Source: Acidobacteriota bacterium (GTDB lineage: Bacteria; Acidobacteriota; Vicinamibacteria; Vicinamibacterales; UBA2999). From it: a DNA stretch of 64,000 nucleotides. The stretch lies in assembly GCA_016871195.1 (NCBI GenBank), contig VFZN01000003.1:127902-191901 (forward strand), given 5' to 3'. Under the pieces are notes generated by a model. The model was given only the letters and a program-made list of their open reading frames with translations. It was not told the origin of the DNA and ran no database searches. Made by a program: the position numbers and the translations under genes. Positions 1 to 9,190 of this stretch are shown here, piece by piece; position 1 is the stretch's first letter, and each line of letters starts with the position of its first letter.

Positions 1-425
1 GGTGCCGGTCCGGGGCAACGCATGAGTGCGTGATCGAGGTCGCACCTGAAGACTGTGACGTCTGTGGAGGCTCGAGCATCGTGGCTGCCGCGCGCCGCTT
101 CACGGACGCCTGTCGTCGGGCCGACTGCCGGCGCGTGCTGATCGTCGGAGGCTCGCCCCGGTATCATGCACAGCTGACCGCAGCCCTGCAGGCAGACGGC
201 CTCGAGCTGACGCTGGTGGAAGGAAACCGGAAGCTGCCTGCCGCACAGGCCCGCCAGCTCTGCGATCGGGCCCACCGAGGGTTCATCTGGGGCCCGACGA
301 TCCTCGACCATGCGGTCAGCGGACTGTTTCAGGGCTCGCGCATTCAGACGGTGCACGTGCGAGGCATCACCCGGTTCCTCGACGAAGCCGCGCGCCTGCT
401 CGGCCAGCCAGTCGCCACCCGCTAG
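1..425 (+). CDS. Hypothetical protein, DUF2325-like (5' end outside window)
   Basis: The reading frame is open to the left edge, so the true start probably lies outside the window; an in-frame GTG at 30 is a possible internal start. The visible part has a Cys pair (CDVCGG) followed by a Rossmann-like stretch (VLIVGGSPRYH) and a closing alpha/beta segment. This resembles the DUF2325 family, small proteins of unknown function, but that is recognition from the sequence pattern only. It converges with the GT4 gene on the minus strand, and both stop codons lie in one CTAG at 422-425. Confidence 0.55.
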   Translation, partial: CRSGATHECVIEVAPEDCDVCGGSSIVAAARRFTDACRRADCRRVLIVGGSPRYHAQLTAALQADGLELTLVEGNRKLPAAQARQLCDRAHRGFIWGPTILDHAVSGLFQGSRIQTVHVRGITRFLDEAARLLGQPVATR

Positions 426-1459
426 CGGACCAGTTCGCGGACGGCGGCGTCCCAGGTCATCGGGGCCACGACGGCATGCCCGGCCTCACCCATCCGGATC
501 GCGCGGGTGCGGTCGCGCATCACCGCACTGATCGCTGCCCCAAGTGCCTCGGGCGTGGGCACGACCACCGCGCCGGTGACCCCGTCCGTCACCAGTTCCG
601 CAGGGCCACCGCTATCGGTCACCGTGATCACCGGCTTCGCGCACGAGAATGCCTCGACGGTGACGAACCCGTAATCCTCGTTCCACGGCACAAACGCCAC
701 GGCGCGGCAGCGCGCCAGATGCGCCACCATCTCGGTATCGCTGAGCTGCCCGGCAAACTGCACGCGCGACTCGAGCCCGAGCTGTGCGCGCAGCCGCACC
801 AGTGCGGCCATCTCGCCTCCTTCACCGGCAATCACGCACCGGATACCGGCGGCCACGGGTTCCGCAAGCGCACGCAGCAGCAGATCGAACCGCTTGAGCG
901 GAGCCAGACGCGACACGGCGAACAGATAGTCGTCGTAGCCGTCGCAGCGATACTCGCGCTCGGGTGGAGGCGGATACAGCACGGTGGACGCGGTCCCCCC
1001 CCAGCGCTGTAACCGTGCCTGCACGGTCGCGGAAATGACATACCGGCGTGACATCCGTTCAAACAGAAACTTGTCGGCGCGATGAATCAGCGCGCGGCGT
1101 ACCTGCTCCTTGGCCCTGGCCTTCCACCCCAAACCCTGCGAGAAGCGGTCCCACAGGTCGTAGTACTCGCGCATGCGGTGGTTGAGCCACAGCACGTGGT
1201 GGTCGTGCTGCACTGCATATGCGGGAAACCGCAGCGAAATGACCTGATCGATTTTCTGATCTTCGTGGGCCAGCCCCACGTCGGTGCACCACGCGGCCAG
1301 ATAGGCCGCCCCCTGCTGACCAAAGCGATTCTGCGGAGTGACGATGAGCCCCGACTGGTGCCCAGCAGCACGCAGGGCCTGCACCAGTTCGCGGGCCATG
1401 ACAAGGTGCCCGCCTTCCGCAAATGCCGGGCTGGCCGTGACGACGGCGACGGTGGCCAT
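422..1459 (-). CDS. Glycosyltransferase family 4
   Basis: A 345-residue retaining glycosyltransferase of the GT-B fold, expected to move a sugar from an activated nucleotide donor onto a growing glycan at the cytoplasmic face of the membrane. The N-terminal acceptor half begins with a beta strand and a glycine-rich loop (AEGGHLV). The C-terminal donor half has SRLAPLKRFD and the acidic motif EDYGFVTVEAFSCAKPVI, the E-x7-E signature of GT4. It is the last gene of a five-gene operon and begins 2 bases after the membrane protein upstream. The sugar and acceptor cannot be told from sequence. Confidence 0.88.
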   Translation of the reverse strand: MATVAVVTASPAFAEGGHLVMARELVQALRAAGHQSGLIVTPQNRFGQQGAAYLAAWCTDVGLAHEDQKIDQVISLRFPAYAVQHDHHVLWLNHRMREYYDLWDRFSQGLGWKARAKEQVRRALIHRADKFLFERMSRRYVISATVQARLQRWGGTASTVLYPPPPEREYRCDGYDDYLFAVSRLAPLKRFDLLLRALAEPVAAGIRCVIAGEGGEMAALVRLRAQLGLESRVQFAGQLSDTEMVAHLARCRAVAFVPWNEDYGFVTVEAFSCAKPVITVTDSGGPAELVTDGVTGAVVVPTPEALGAAISAVMRDRTRAIRMGEAGHAVVAPMTWDAAVRELVR

Positions 1460-1461
1460 GG

Positions 1462-3429
1462 CTACTCGTAGATCGGGCGCAGCGTGACGTGCACCCCCAG
1501 ATAGCGCGAGTCATTGACGCCGGTCTCAAAGAGCGGCACAAATCCCCGGTCCGCGCCGATACGCAGCCGATACACGTAGTTCGTGGGATATCGGGGATCG
1601 GGTCGGTACGGCACGCCGCGGCTCATCGGCAGGCGCACCTGCTGACGGGCGCTGGCCGCCAGCGTCACGGTCTGGGCGGCTCCGTCTGTGTCCAGCGTGA
1701 CGATGGTGGCCCGCGGACCCGATTCCAGCGTGAGTTCGACCGCCTGCAGACGCCGCGGTGTAACCACGCGTCCCGTCGGCAGGTCGTCGGCGGTGACCGG
1801 AGCGCGCAGGATGATGTCGGCGGCCTGCTCGCCCTTCACCCAGAAGCTGCGCCCCTCGCGGTTGTAGGCATGGCTGTCCACGAAATACGCGAGAATCGGC
1901 GCATCGTCTGTGCCCAGGGGCTGCCGCGATCGCTCGGGCCGCACATTGACGGGCAGATCGTTGACCAGCGTCAGTTCGATGGGCAGCCATCGGAACGGAC
2001 CTCGTCCGGTGTGCTGATCGGGATTGAGTGAAGCCCCGACCGGATTGAAGATCAGCTGCGCCGTGAAGGCACCGCTCACGACAATCGCCACCAGCGCCGG
2101 CACGGAGGTCTGGAGCGCCGGCGTGAGGAACAGAAAGATTGGATACGTCCCAAGAAAGTACCGATTGCCGATGGGCGCGCCGCCCCCCGAATAGGTGAAC
2201 GGCATGTAGAGAATCAGCCCGACGGCGGCACCGACCCCGGCCAGCAGCGTGAGCCACTGCCAGACGGCGCGGTCGCGGGTCGCTGCGAGAAACAGCAGCA
2301 CCGACATCACCCCCGGGAAGAAGTACGGCAGGAATCCCGTGTGCCGCCCGAGCAGGAAGTAGCCCAGATTGTGACGGAACACGTCGACGAGTGCCTCCTT
2401 GCTGGTGAGCACTTCGATCAATACTTCGTTCGTGGTCCGTCCCTGCCCGATGACGTAGAAGTCATCGTTGAGAAACGGAAAGCCTCCGCTGCCGTTGTAG
2501 AAGGTGCGGCGGTCGCCGCCCTGATAGTTCCATTCCCCGGTGATGGCGACGTTGGCGGCAAAGAGCAGCCCCACGGTCAGACCGAAGAACGCGCCGATGC
2601 GCAGGGTGCGCTGCCACTGACGGCGCAGCACCGCCGACGCCAGCAGGGGAAGAATCAGCGCCACGTGCGTGGGCTTCGAGAACGTGGCGATGCCGAGGAA
2701 GATGGCGGCCACCGCGTCCGACCTCGTGCCGAGCAGCCACCGGATGCGCGCCTTCGCCGACCAGGCCACCGCGGCCGGCCCGACGACATCCTTGTAGGCC
2801 CAGAAGAAGTAGCCGAACGTGACCATGGCCATGTTGAAGAAATCCGGCGTCACCCACACGAGATAGACCGGGGCCACACAAATGAAGAGATACGCCAGCG
2901 CGTAGGTCGCCGCAGCGACCGGGCGGCTGCGTGCGACGAGGAACGCATAGGCGCACAGGAACATCAGGGTCATCAGCACCGCATGAAACACCAGAAAACC
3001 ATTGGTGCCGAACACGCGCACAAACGGCGCGGCCATGAGCGGATAGATGAATGCCTTGGCGTAGTAGAAGTGGCTGAGATCGGGATCAGGCTGGCTGCTG
3101 ATGCGCACGAAGGGTGGTGTCCACTGCCAGCTGATGTCGAGGTCGGTGCCGCGTTTCAGGAAGAGCCCCTGCGGGCCGACCGGAAACTCGTGCCACACCC
3201 GCTCGAGATCGGTACGCCGGTACTGGAAGTCGCCGTCGGCCGCAATGCTGTGCCCGAGGCTGTAGTAGGTCGCCGCATCGCCGAAAAATCCCTCAAAGGT
3301 CTCGGCGTAGTCGACGGTGAGGGCCCACGTCAGCAGCAGGGCCCCGAGCGCCAGAGTGGCCGACGCACCAAGCCGCCAGCCGGCAGTGCGGCCGGTGAGG
3401 CGTTCGGCGACTGGCGCATCAATGGTCAT
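1462..3429 (-). CDS. Multi-pass membrane protein, GT39-like glycosyltransferase
   Basis: A 655-residue protein with about ten hydrophobic segments in the first 450 residues and a soluble, beta-rich C-terminal domain of about 200 residues. A conserved-looking acidic loop after the first helix (FEGFFGDAATYYS) fits polyprenol-phosphate-dependent glycosyltransferases of the GT-C fold, which use lipid-linked sugars on the periplasmic side. It sits between two GT4 genes in the same operon (gap 5 upstream, 2 downstream), which supports a role in the same glycan. The exact subfamily was not recognised; a polymerase or another envelope membrane protein remains possible. Confidence 0.7.
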   Translation of the reverse strand: MTIDAPVAERLTGRTAGWRLGASATLALGALLLTWALTVDYAETFEGFFGDAATYYSLGHSIAADGDFQYRRTDLERVWHEFPVGPQGLFLKRGTDLDISWQWTPPFVRISSQPDPDLSHFYYAKAFIYPLMAAPFVRVFGTNGFLVFHAVLMTLMFLCAYAFLVARSRPVAAATYALAYLFICVAPVYLVWVTPDFFNMAMVTFGYFFWAYKDVVGPAAVAWSAKARIRWLLGTRSDAVAAIFLGIATFSKPTHVALILPLLASAVLRRQWQRTLRIGAFFGLTVGLLFAANVAITGEWNYQGGDRRTFYNGSGGFPFLNDDFYVIGQGRTTNEVLIEVLTSKEALVDVFRHNLGYFLLGRHTGFLPYFFPGVMSVLLFLAATRDRAVWQWLTLLAGVGAAVGLILYMPFTYSGGGAPIGNRYFLGTYPIFLFLTPALQTSVPALVAIVVSGAFTAQLIFNPVGASLNPDQHTGRGPFRWLPIELTLVNDLPVNVRPERSRQPLGTDDAPILAYFVDSHAYNREGRSFWVKGEQAADIILRAPVTADDLPTGRVVTPRRLQAVELTLESGPRATIVTLDTDGAAQTVTLAASARQQVRLPMSRGVPYRPDPRYPTNYVYRLRIGADRGFVPLFETGVNDSRYLGVHVTLRPIYE

Positions 3430-3434
3430 GGGCC

Positions 3435-4631
3435 CTACTGCTCCAGGAACGTGAGGTCGGCCTGCAGTATGCCCTGCCGCCGGGTCGCGCGCGAGGTGGC
3501 ATGCAGCAGGTCGTACAGGCGCTCCATCTTATGCACGAACGCCTGGATGTCGTAGCGGGCGCCGGTGCGGCTCGCGCCTTGCCCCAGGCGGCCGGCCAGG
3601 GCCGGGTCGTCGAGCAGGTGGCCAACCGCGCCGGCCAGGGCCGCCGGATCGCGCCGCGGCACGACCAGCGCGTCACGGCCGTCGACGAGGACGTCCATCA
3701 GGCCATCGGCATCGGTGGCCACCATGGGCTTGCCCATCGCCAGCGCCTCGAACACCGTCAGCGGCGTGCCTTCCCACAACGAGGGAAACACCAGCACGTC
3801 GAGGGCCGACAGCACGGCGGCCACGTCGCGCTGGAAGCCGCAGAAGACCAGCCGGTCTCCCAGCTGCAATGCCGCCGCCTGCGTCTCGAGGGACGCCTGC
3901 AGTTCCCCTTCCCCGACGATGAAGACGCGGGCACGCGGATGCCGACGCACGATCTCCGGCACCGCCGCCACCAGATATTCGTTGCCCTTCGAGGGCATGA
4001 GTCTCGTGACGGTGCCGACGGCGAGGTCGTCGGGGTTCATCCCCAGAGCGGCGCGGGCCTCCGCCACCTCATGTGGCGGGCGCACGCGGGCGAACTCGTC
4101 GAGCGGGGCTCCGAGATACACGGTGCGGGTGCGTTCGGCGGGCATCAGTCGCGCCCGGATGGTGAACTCGGCAGTGGACGCCGACACCGCCAGCGCCAGA
4201 TCGGTGTGCGGTGCCAGCAGCCGATCGGCCACCTTCTGGAACCACGGCGTGTCGCCGTGATTGGCGTGCTCGTGCAGGATGGCGGGAATGCCCAGGCGCC
4301 ACGCGCAGAGTCGCCCGAACGTGGTGGCCCCGTAGCCGTGCAGGTGCACGACGTCGGCCTGCTGGGCCTGCAGCACCTTGAGCAGCGCAGCGTATGTGCC
4401 CGGGTCGAACTTGTGCCGGCCCAGATAGGTGACGTCAATCCCGAATTGCTCGAGCGTGTCTTCGCTGAGGTCCTTCCGTCGCAGGCTGACCAGCGTGACG
4501 CGGTAGCGTGACGCGTCGAACCGCGGAATCATCCAGGCAAACAGCCGCTTGACGCCGTGCATCCGTGAGCCGGTCCACCCTAGGTGGTCGCAGACATGCA
4601 CGATGTGGAGAGGACGAGGCGGCGCACTCAC
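3435..4631 (-). CDS. Glycosyltransferase family 4
   Basis: A 398-residue GT-B glycosyltransferase. The N-terminal half carries HVCDHLGWTGSRMHGVKRL, typical of the acceptor domain, and VVHLHGYG. The C-terminal half has TRLMPSKGNEYL and FPSLWEGTPLTVFEALAMGKP, the acidic donor-binding motif of GT4. The start codon overlaps the stop of the upstream SDR gene by 4 bases (ATGA), so translation is probably coupled. It is expected to extend a polysaccharide or lipid-linked oligosaccharide in the cytoplasm; the sugar is unknown. Confidence 0.9.
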   Translation of the reverse strand: MSAPPRPLHIVHVCDHLGWTGSRMHGVKRLFAWMIPRFDASRYRVTLVSLRRKDLSEDTLEQFGIDVTYLGRHKFDPGTYAALLKVLQAQQADVVHLHGYGATTFGRLCAWRLGIPAILHEHANHGDTPWFQKVADRLLAPHTDLALAVSASTAEFTIRARLMPAERTRTVYLGAPLDEFARVRPPHEVAEARAALGMNPDDLAVGTVTRLMPSKGNEYLVAAVPEIVRRHPRARVFIVGEGELQASLETQAAALQLGDRLVFCGFQRDVAAVLSALDVLVFPSLWEGTPLTVFEALAMGKPMVATDADGLMDVLVDGRDALVVPRRDPAALAGAVGHLLDDPALAGRLGQGASRTGARYDIQAFVHKMERLYDLLHATSRATRRQGILQADLTFLEQ

Positions 4632-5620
4632 AGCAGATGCTCCTGACGATACCAGTCGGCCGTGCGGTGAATACCCTCTTCCAGATCGACGGCCGGGGCG
4701 AAGCCCAGTTCGGTGCGGGCCCGCGTGGTATCGAAGGCGCGGCTCTTGGTGAAAAAGTCGACGCGCCGCCGATAGAGGGGGGGCTCGATCCCCAGCGGCA
4801 CACAGACCAGTTCACACAGGGCGCCGGCCATGAAGAAGGGCCACACCGGCAGATGCACCCGAGGCGGACGCCGACCGACCTCATGGGCCACCAGCGTCAC
4901 CAGGTCGTTGAGGGTCGTGTAGCGCGGCCCTGCCAGGATGTAGGTGCGACCGCAGGCCGCGGGCACCTCGCCGCAGCGAATGAACCCGTCGACCAGATCG
5001 TCGATGTAGGTCAGGTGATAGAAGGCGGTGCACGGCCCCAGCATGGGAAACCGTCCTCGCGCGAGGCCGCGGAACATCTTGAGAAAGCGCGTGTCTCCAG
5101 GCCCGTAGATGCCGATGGGCCGGGCGACGACCACATCGAGCCCGGTCTGATCTGCATAGCGGCGTGCGGCCAGTTCGGCTTCGAGCTTCGAGTCCTGATA
5201 GATGTCCCCGGGGTTGAAGGGGGCATCTTCCGTCGCAGGCGGCTGCGCGATGTGGCCATGCACGCCGCCGGTGCTGCAGTGCACGACGCGCTGCACGCCG
5301 GCCGTCCGTGCGGCCTCGAGCAGCGAGAGGGTGCCCTCGACGTTCACGCGGCGGTAGGCCTCGTCCGGCTGGCCGGCTTCCCGATACGTGGCGGCAATGT
5401 GATAGACCACCGACACACCCATCGTCGCCCGCTCGAGCGAGGCGCGGTCGGCCAGATCACCCTCGACGCACTCGACGCCGAGGGCCGGCAGTGGCGATTG
5501 CTCGAAGCGTGTCCGGCTCCGCGGCCGCACAAGCGCACGGACCCGATGCCCTCTCCGGGCCAGGGTCGATGCCAGATGCCCTCCGGTAAATCCGGTGGCA
5601 CCGGTCACCAGCACCGTCAT
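4628..5620 (-). CDS. NAD-dependent epimerase/dehydratase, extended SDR
   Basis: A 330-residue extended short-chain dehydrogenase. It starts with the nucleotide-binding TGATGFTGGHLA, followed by the acidic turn (VEGDLAD), the conserved NVEGT, and a YQDSK active-site pair with CSTGG as the serine motif upstream. The family covers nucleotide-sugar epimerases, dehydratases and ketoreductases. Its place between two GT4 genes, with 4-base overlaps on both sides, suggests that it supplies or modifies a sugar nucleotide for the operon. It could instead act on a lipid intermediate; the substrate is not readable from sequence. Confidence 0.85.
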   Translation of the reverse strand: MTVLVTGATGFTGGHLASTLARRGHRVRALVRPRSRTRFEQSPLPALGVECVEGDLADRASLERATMGVSVVYHIAATYREAGQPDEAYRRVNVEGTLSLLEAARTAGVQRVVHCSTGGVHGHIAQPPATEDAPFNPGDIYQDSKLEAELAARRYADQTGLDVVVARPIGIYGPGDTRFLKMFRGLARGRFPMLGPCTAFYHLTYIDDLVDGFIRCGEVPAACGRTYILAGPRYTTLNDLVTLVAHEVGRRPPRVHLPVWPFFMAGALCELVCVPLGIEPPLYRRRVDFFTKSRAFDTTRARTELGFAPAVDLEEGIHRTADWYRQEHLL

Positions 5621-6822
5621 GCCGAGGCTCCCGTGGCCCCCGCGGCACCCGCTGGCACTCCCAGTCGCGCGTAGGCCGCGGCCGTCCGTTGCAGATACAC
5701 CGCCCGGCTGTATTTCTCGTGTGCCACCTGCCGTGCCCGCTGCGCGAGCACGTCACGTGCCGACGCATCACCCAGCAGCGTGACCATCGCCTCGGCAAAC
5801 GCGTCGGGCGTCGGTGACACCAGGCAAGCCGTGTCGGCCGACAGCACCTGGGTGTGGGTCAGCAGGTTGGTCGCGATGATGGCCTTGCCCGACCGCAAAT
5901 ACGAATAAATCTTGAGCGGGGTGTTGGTGCCGCGGATGCGCGGCGACACCAGCACATCGCACGCCGCGACGTAGCTGGGAATCTCGCGGGCCGGCTGCTG
6001 GCCGGTGAACACCATGACATCCCCCGCACCGGCGTCGCGGGCGCGGCCACGTGCGGCCTCAACCTGCCCGGCATCGCCCCCGACGACGAGGACTCGCGCC
6101 GATGGCACCTGCTGTGCCAGATGCACCGACGCCTCGATCAGCAGGTCGACGCCCTGATATGCCTCGAACGTCCCCGTGTACAGGGCCAGCGGCGCATCGA
6201 CCGCAATGCCCCAGCGCGGGCGCACCTCGTCTGGTGTCAGGGACGGCGGGTCGTCGACGTCGCCCCCCATGACGTTCTCGATGAGCATGGACCGGTCGCC
6301 GGCCCCCATGGCGACCACCGTGTCCTGCAGTTCCTGGCAGATGGTGATGACCGACTGCGACCCGTGAATCATCTGCGCCTCGGCCCATGAGAAGAGGCGA
6401 ATCAGCAGTCCCGAGCGGCTGTATCTGAAGTTGCCCAGCTGCTGCGGCAGGCTCGAGTGCATGTCATACAGGTGCGGAATGCCTAACCACCGCGCGAGCC
6501 AGACGCCCGGCAGCCCCATCTCTTCATGGGAGTGAATGGCGTCATACCGGTGGAACAGGCCACGGCGCGCAATGGTGAACAGCATGAGCCCATCGAGCAG
6601 CAGTTTCCGCACCGACGGGCCAATCGGCACCCGCCGGACAAACGGCGGCCTGAGTCCCCGGAAGATCCGCACGCGGGGAATCTCGACATCGCGTCCGATC
6701 GGATACGTCACCAGGTCGACGTCGTGGCCCAGTTCCGAGAGGGCTTTCAGGCGGTGATACTCGCTGAAGGGCGTGCCGCGCGGCTCGAAGAACGGTTCGG
6801 GCGCCAGCATCAGAATGCGCAC
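5617..6822 (-). CDS. Glycosyltransferase family 4, first gene of glycan operon
   Basis: A 401-residue GT-B glycosyltransferase with an N-terminal APEPFFEPRGTPFSEYHR segment and a C-terminal SPRIRGTNTPLKIYSYLRSGKAI motif. In this branch Lys-Ile-Tyr replaces the usual second acidic cluster, as in WcaI-like GT4 enzymes. The start is GTG. A perfect TATAAT lies only 5 bases upstream on the minus strand (6833-6828), so the transcript is predicted to begin at or next to the start codon. It heads the operon running to 422 and overlaps the next gene by ATGA. Confidence 0.88.
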   Translation of the reverse strand: MRILMLAPEPFFEPRGTPFSEYHRLKALSELGHDVDLVTYPIGRDVEIPRVRIFRGLRPPFVRRVPIGPSVRKLLLDGLMLFTIARRGLFHRYDAIHSHEEMGLPGVWLARWLGIPHLYDMHSSLPQQLGNFRYSRSGLLIRLFSWAEAQMIHGSQSVITICQELQDTVVAMGAGDRSMLIENVMGGDVDDPPSLTPDEVRPRWGIAVDAPLALYTGTFEAYQGVDLLIEASVHLAQQVPSARVLVVGGDAGQVEAARGRARDAGAGDVMVFTGQQPAREIPSYVAACDVLVSPRIRGTNTPLKIYSYLRSGKAIIATNLLTHTQVLSADTACLVSPTPDAFAEAMVTLLGDASARDVLAQRARQVAHEKYSRAVYLQRTAAAYARLGVPAGAAGATGASA

Positions 6823-6827
6823 ACGTC

Positions 6828-6833
6828 ATTATA
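6828..6833 (-). promoter_or_regulatory. -10 element (TATAAT) of the glycan operon
   Basis: Perfect TATAAT on the minus strand, ending 5 bases before the GTG at 6822. No convincing -35 is visible at the expected distance. The spacing leaves no room for a ribosome binding site in the transcript, so a leaderless mRNA is inferred. Confidence 0.6.
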
Positions 6834-6931
6834 CGGTTCCCCCTTCCGCCTCGCCGTCGCAGGAATTTGTGGGGCGCGCTGTAAAGTTCCGCGCAACGAG
6901 GGCCGATACGACGGGGTAAGGAGAATTGTCG

Positions 6932-8143
6932 ATGTCTCGCGTGTCTATTGCTCTGGCGGGTCTCTGCCTGGCGTTGGTGGCCACCGGGTGTGAGCAGGCG
7001 AAGAGCGCCAACCCCCTCAGCCCCACCGTGGCCGGCCCCATCGCCGGCGTCACCATCTCGGCTCCGACCCCGGTCGAACCGTCCACGGGCACGGCCATCA
7101 CCCCCTCGGCTGACGGCGTCTCGTTCGTCGTGCAGAATCCCACCACGACGGGCGAACGGCCCCTCTGGCTCGAATTCGAGCTGGCCTCCGACGCCGGCTT
7201 CGAGACCCTCGTCCACCGGGCCGAGCGCATCACCCCGGGCACGACGGGACGCACGACATATCGCGTGCCGCAAACCCTCGCCCACGCCACCACCTATCAC
7301 TGGCGCATGCGGGCGCTCGACGGCGCCAATACCGGGCCCCACTCGGCCCCTGCGAGTTTCCGGACGTCCGACCCGATCATCCTTGAACCGCCGACACCCA
7401 TGTCCCCATCGGGTGCCGTATCCTCGACGCAGCTGACATTCGCCCTCCAGAACGGGCGCATTTCGGGCACGTCGGGCGTCACCTATCGCATCGAGATTGC
7501 CGACCGGCCCGACCCGTCGGCCGTGGTGGCCGTGCTGACGGTAGCGGCTCACGAGAGCGGCGTCACCACGCTGGCTGCCCCCATCACCGCCGCGTGGAAC
7601 ACCACCTACTACTGGCGGGCCTCGGCGACCGACGGCACGCGTACCACGCCGCACTCGGCGGTGCTGTCGTTCCGGACGCCTGCCCCACCAGCGCCGACAC
7701 CGACGCCCACCCCGACGCCCACGCCGAGCCCCACGCCTGGGTATCGCACCCCGAACCCGGCGCCAGGCCAGCGGTTGCCGCTGCCCTCGTACGGCTGGAC
7801 GGTCACGCAGCAGGTGGCGCAATCCTACCCGGCGGCCCTGCGCAACTCGTGTCAAAGCAGCGGAGGCACCTGGGAGTTCCTCGACCGCCTGGTCGACGCC
7901 CTGCGGGCCCGCGACTCGCGCTGGGGCTATAACGGAAAGCGCGGCAACGTGAACGACCCGTCGCACGACGTGGTCGACTACAACTGGGGCAGCCAGTCAG
8001 ACGAGGGCACGACCGACGTCTACATCATCGACGTCATTGGTGGCCACTGCGGCGGGAACCCGGAGCCGGCCTGGATTGACCAGACTGCAGCCACCCGCAC
8101 GGCCGGCAGCGTCGGGCGTTGGACGGGCCGTGGACGCTTCTAG
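6932..8143 (+). CDS. Lipoprotein with two fibronectin-like repeats and a shared C-terminal domain
   Basis: A 403-residue predicted lipoprotein. The signal peptide ends in VATGC, with Cys20 as the lipidation site. ATG at 6932 is preferred over the in-frame TTG at 6926 because AGGAG lies about 10 bases upstream. Two FN3-like repeats (roughly residues 45-150 and 155-250) each close with a W-R-x-R/S-A...FRT pattern. A Thr-Pro linker near residue 260 leads to a C-terminal domain of about 120 residues with ALRARDSRWGYNGKRG and DVVDYN. The same C-terminal pattern recurs in the lipoprotein at 9191-10069. The function is unknown; a surface-exposed binding or envelope role is inferred. Confidence 0.72.
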   Translation: MSRVSIALAGLCLALVATGCEQAKSANPLSPTVAGPIAGVTISAPTPVEPSTGTAITPSADGVSFVVQNPTTTGERPLWLEFELASDAGFETLVHRAERITPGTTGRTTYRVPQTLAHATTYHWRMRALDGANTGPHSAPASFRTSDPIILEPPTPMSPSGAVSSTQLTFALQNGRISGTSGVTYRIEIADRPDPSAVVAVLTVAAHESGVTTLAAPITAAWNTTYYWRASATDGTRTTPHSAVLSFRTPAPPAPTPTPTPTPTPSPTPGYRTPNPAPGQRLPLPSYGWTVTQQVAQSYPAALRNSCQSSGGTWEFLDRLVDALRARDSRWGYNGKRGNVNDPSHDVVDYNWGSQSDEGTTDVYIIDVIGGHCGGNPEPAWIDQTAATRTAGSVGRWTGRGRF

Positions 8144-8260
8144 CTGACCGTGCGCTCCACAGGGACCCAGGCCTCATGGGCGGGCAAGGCCACGCGTGAC
8201 TGCGCAGCGCTGGAAGCACCGCGGTGGCATCGGATCGGAACCGCCTGGTCCAACGGCCAC

Positions 8261-9022
8261 TCAGAAGCGAAGGCGGAGGCCAAGCCCGGCTTGCGGCCCA
8301 CCGACGGTGGTGTCGACGGACCCGCCGGCGATCGACACGGTCGCCGTGGCTGAGGTATACCGGGCAAAGCCTCCCACGCCCACCGAGGCTCCGCCGATCT
8401 CCCTGACGCGATAGGTGCCGTCAACACCCAGATGGAAGCCCGTCGCCGACTTCTTCGAGGTCGCAATCACGGGGGCGACCTCCAGAGCAGAGAATGGGGC
8501 CCCCACTTCGCTGACCCGGATTTCACCGACCGTGTCCTGGCTGAGCCGGTACGACGAAGGGCCACCGTAGACATACACATCCAGCTTGTCGTTCACGGGC
8601 CACATGTAGCCCACGGAGATATGCACCGCAGCCTCGGTCCTCGAGAACGCCTCAAGGTCCCGAGTGAACGTACGGGCCTGGTTGAACAGCAGCGGGTGGG
8701 GCACCGTACCACTCAGCGTGGCATCTGCCGTCGCGTGCTGACGCGTGTAGGTGACGGAGACACCGATGTTGCCGCGCACCCGAGCGCCCACCGTCACATC
8801 GAACACCGGACCGGCGCCAAACGTGACCTCGCTGCTGGTCGTAGCCGACTGCCCGTAGATGGGGGTGCTACCGCTGGTCGCCAGCGATGCCTCCCCCCCC
8901 TCGAACCCGAAGTTGATGCCCCCGAACACCCGGTCGTTCCACGCCTGTTGAGCGAGGGCCGGGACGTAGAGCACCAGAACAAACAGGACGGCGGCGACGC
9001 CGTGTGCGAAGCGAATGGTCAC
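8261..9022 (-). CDS. Outer-membrane beta-barrel protein
   Basis: A 253-residue protein from the GTG at 9022. This start is chosen over longer in-frame options because AGGGAG lies 8 bases upstream and the product then begins directly with a clean signal peptide (cleavage near PALAQQ). The mature part is rich in alternating hydrophobic strands and glycines (FGGINFGFEGG, VSVTYTRQ, GLGLRLRF) and ends in Phe, typical of small outer-membrane barrels of the OmpA/OmpW type. It lies between the two FN3-like lipoproteins, but no functional link is proven. Confidence 0.7.
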   Translation of the reverse strand: MTIRFAHGVAAVLFVLVLYVPALAQQAWNDRVFGGINFGFEGGEASLATSGSTPIYGQSATTSSEVTFGAGPVFDVTVGARVRGNIGVSVTYTRQHATADATLSGTVPHPLLFNQARTFTRDLEAFSRTEAAVHISVGYMWPVNDKLDVYVYGGPSSYRLSQDTVGEIRVSEVGAPFSALEVAPVIATSKKSATGFHLGVDGTYRVREIGGASVGVGGFARYTSATATVSIAGGSVDTTVGGPQAGLGLRLRF

Positions 9023-9130
9023 AGAGGGCACTCCCTGCATGGAATCGACGATGGGGACGCCGCAGTGCGCGTCGGCATTACCGTGCCAAAAGTCTAGCAC
9101 GGCGGTGCGGTCGTCCACGGCATGGGAGCA

Positions 9131-9160
9131 TTGAGGAAACCCGCGAAAGTGCACTATCAT
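9131..9160 (+). promoter_or_regulatory. Sigma-70-like promoter of the second lipoprotein
   Basis: TTGAGG (9131-9136) and TATCAT (9155-9160) are separated by 18 bases. A short leader with GGAGG at 9183-9187 follows, then ATG at 9191. Unlike many promoters here, this one leaves room for a ribosome binding site. Confidence 0.55.
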
Positions 9161-9190
9161 CACACGACGATAGCTCCACGCTGGAGGTTT

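Noticed and set aside
2341-3555. Long plus-strand frame opposite the GT membrane gene
   Set aside because: Composition is Arg/Glu/His-rich, with no domain and no ribosome binding site; it is a shadow of the minus-strand gene in GC-rich DNA.
7680-7740. Short repetitive stretch that could suggest a repeat array
   Set aside because: It encodes a Thr-Pro linker within the lipoprotein and is not a CRISPR or tandem array; no CRISPR array or cas gene was seen in the window.
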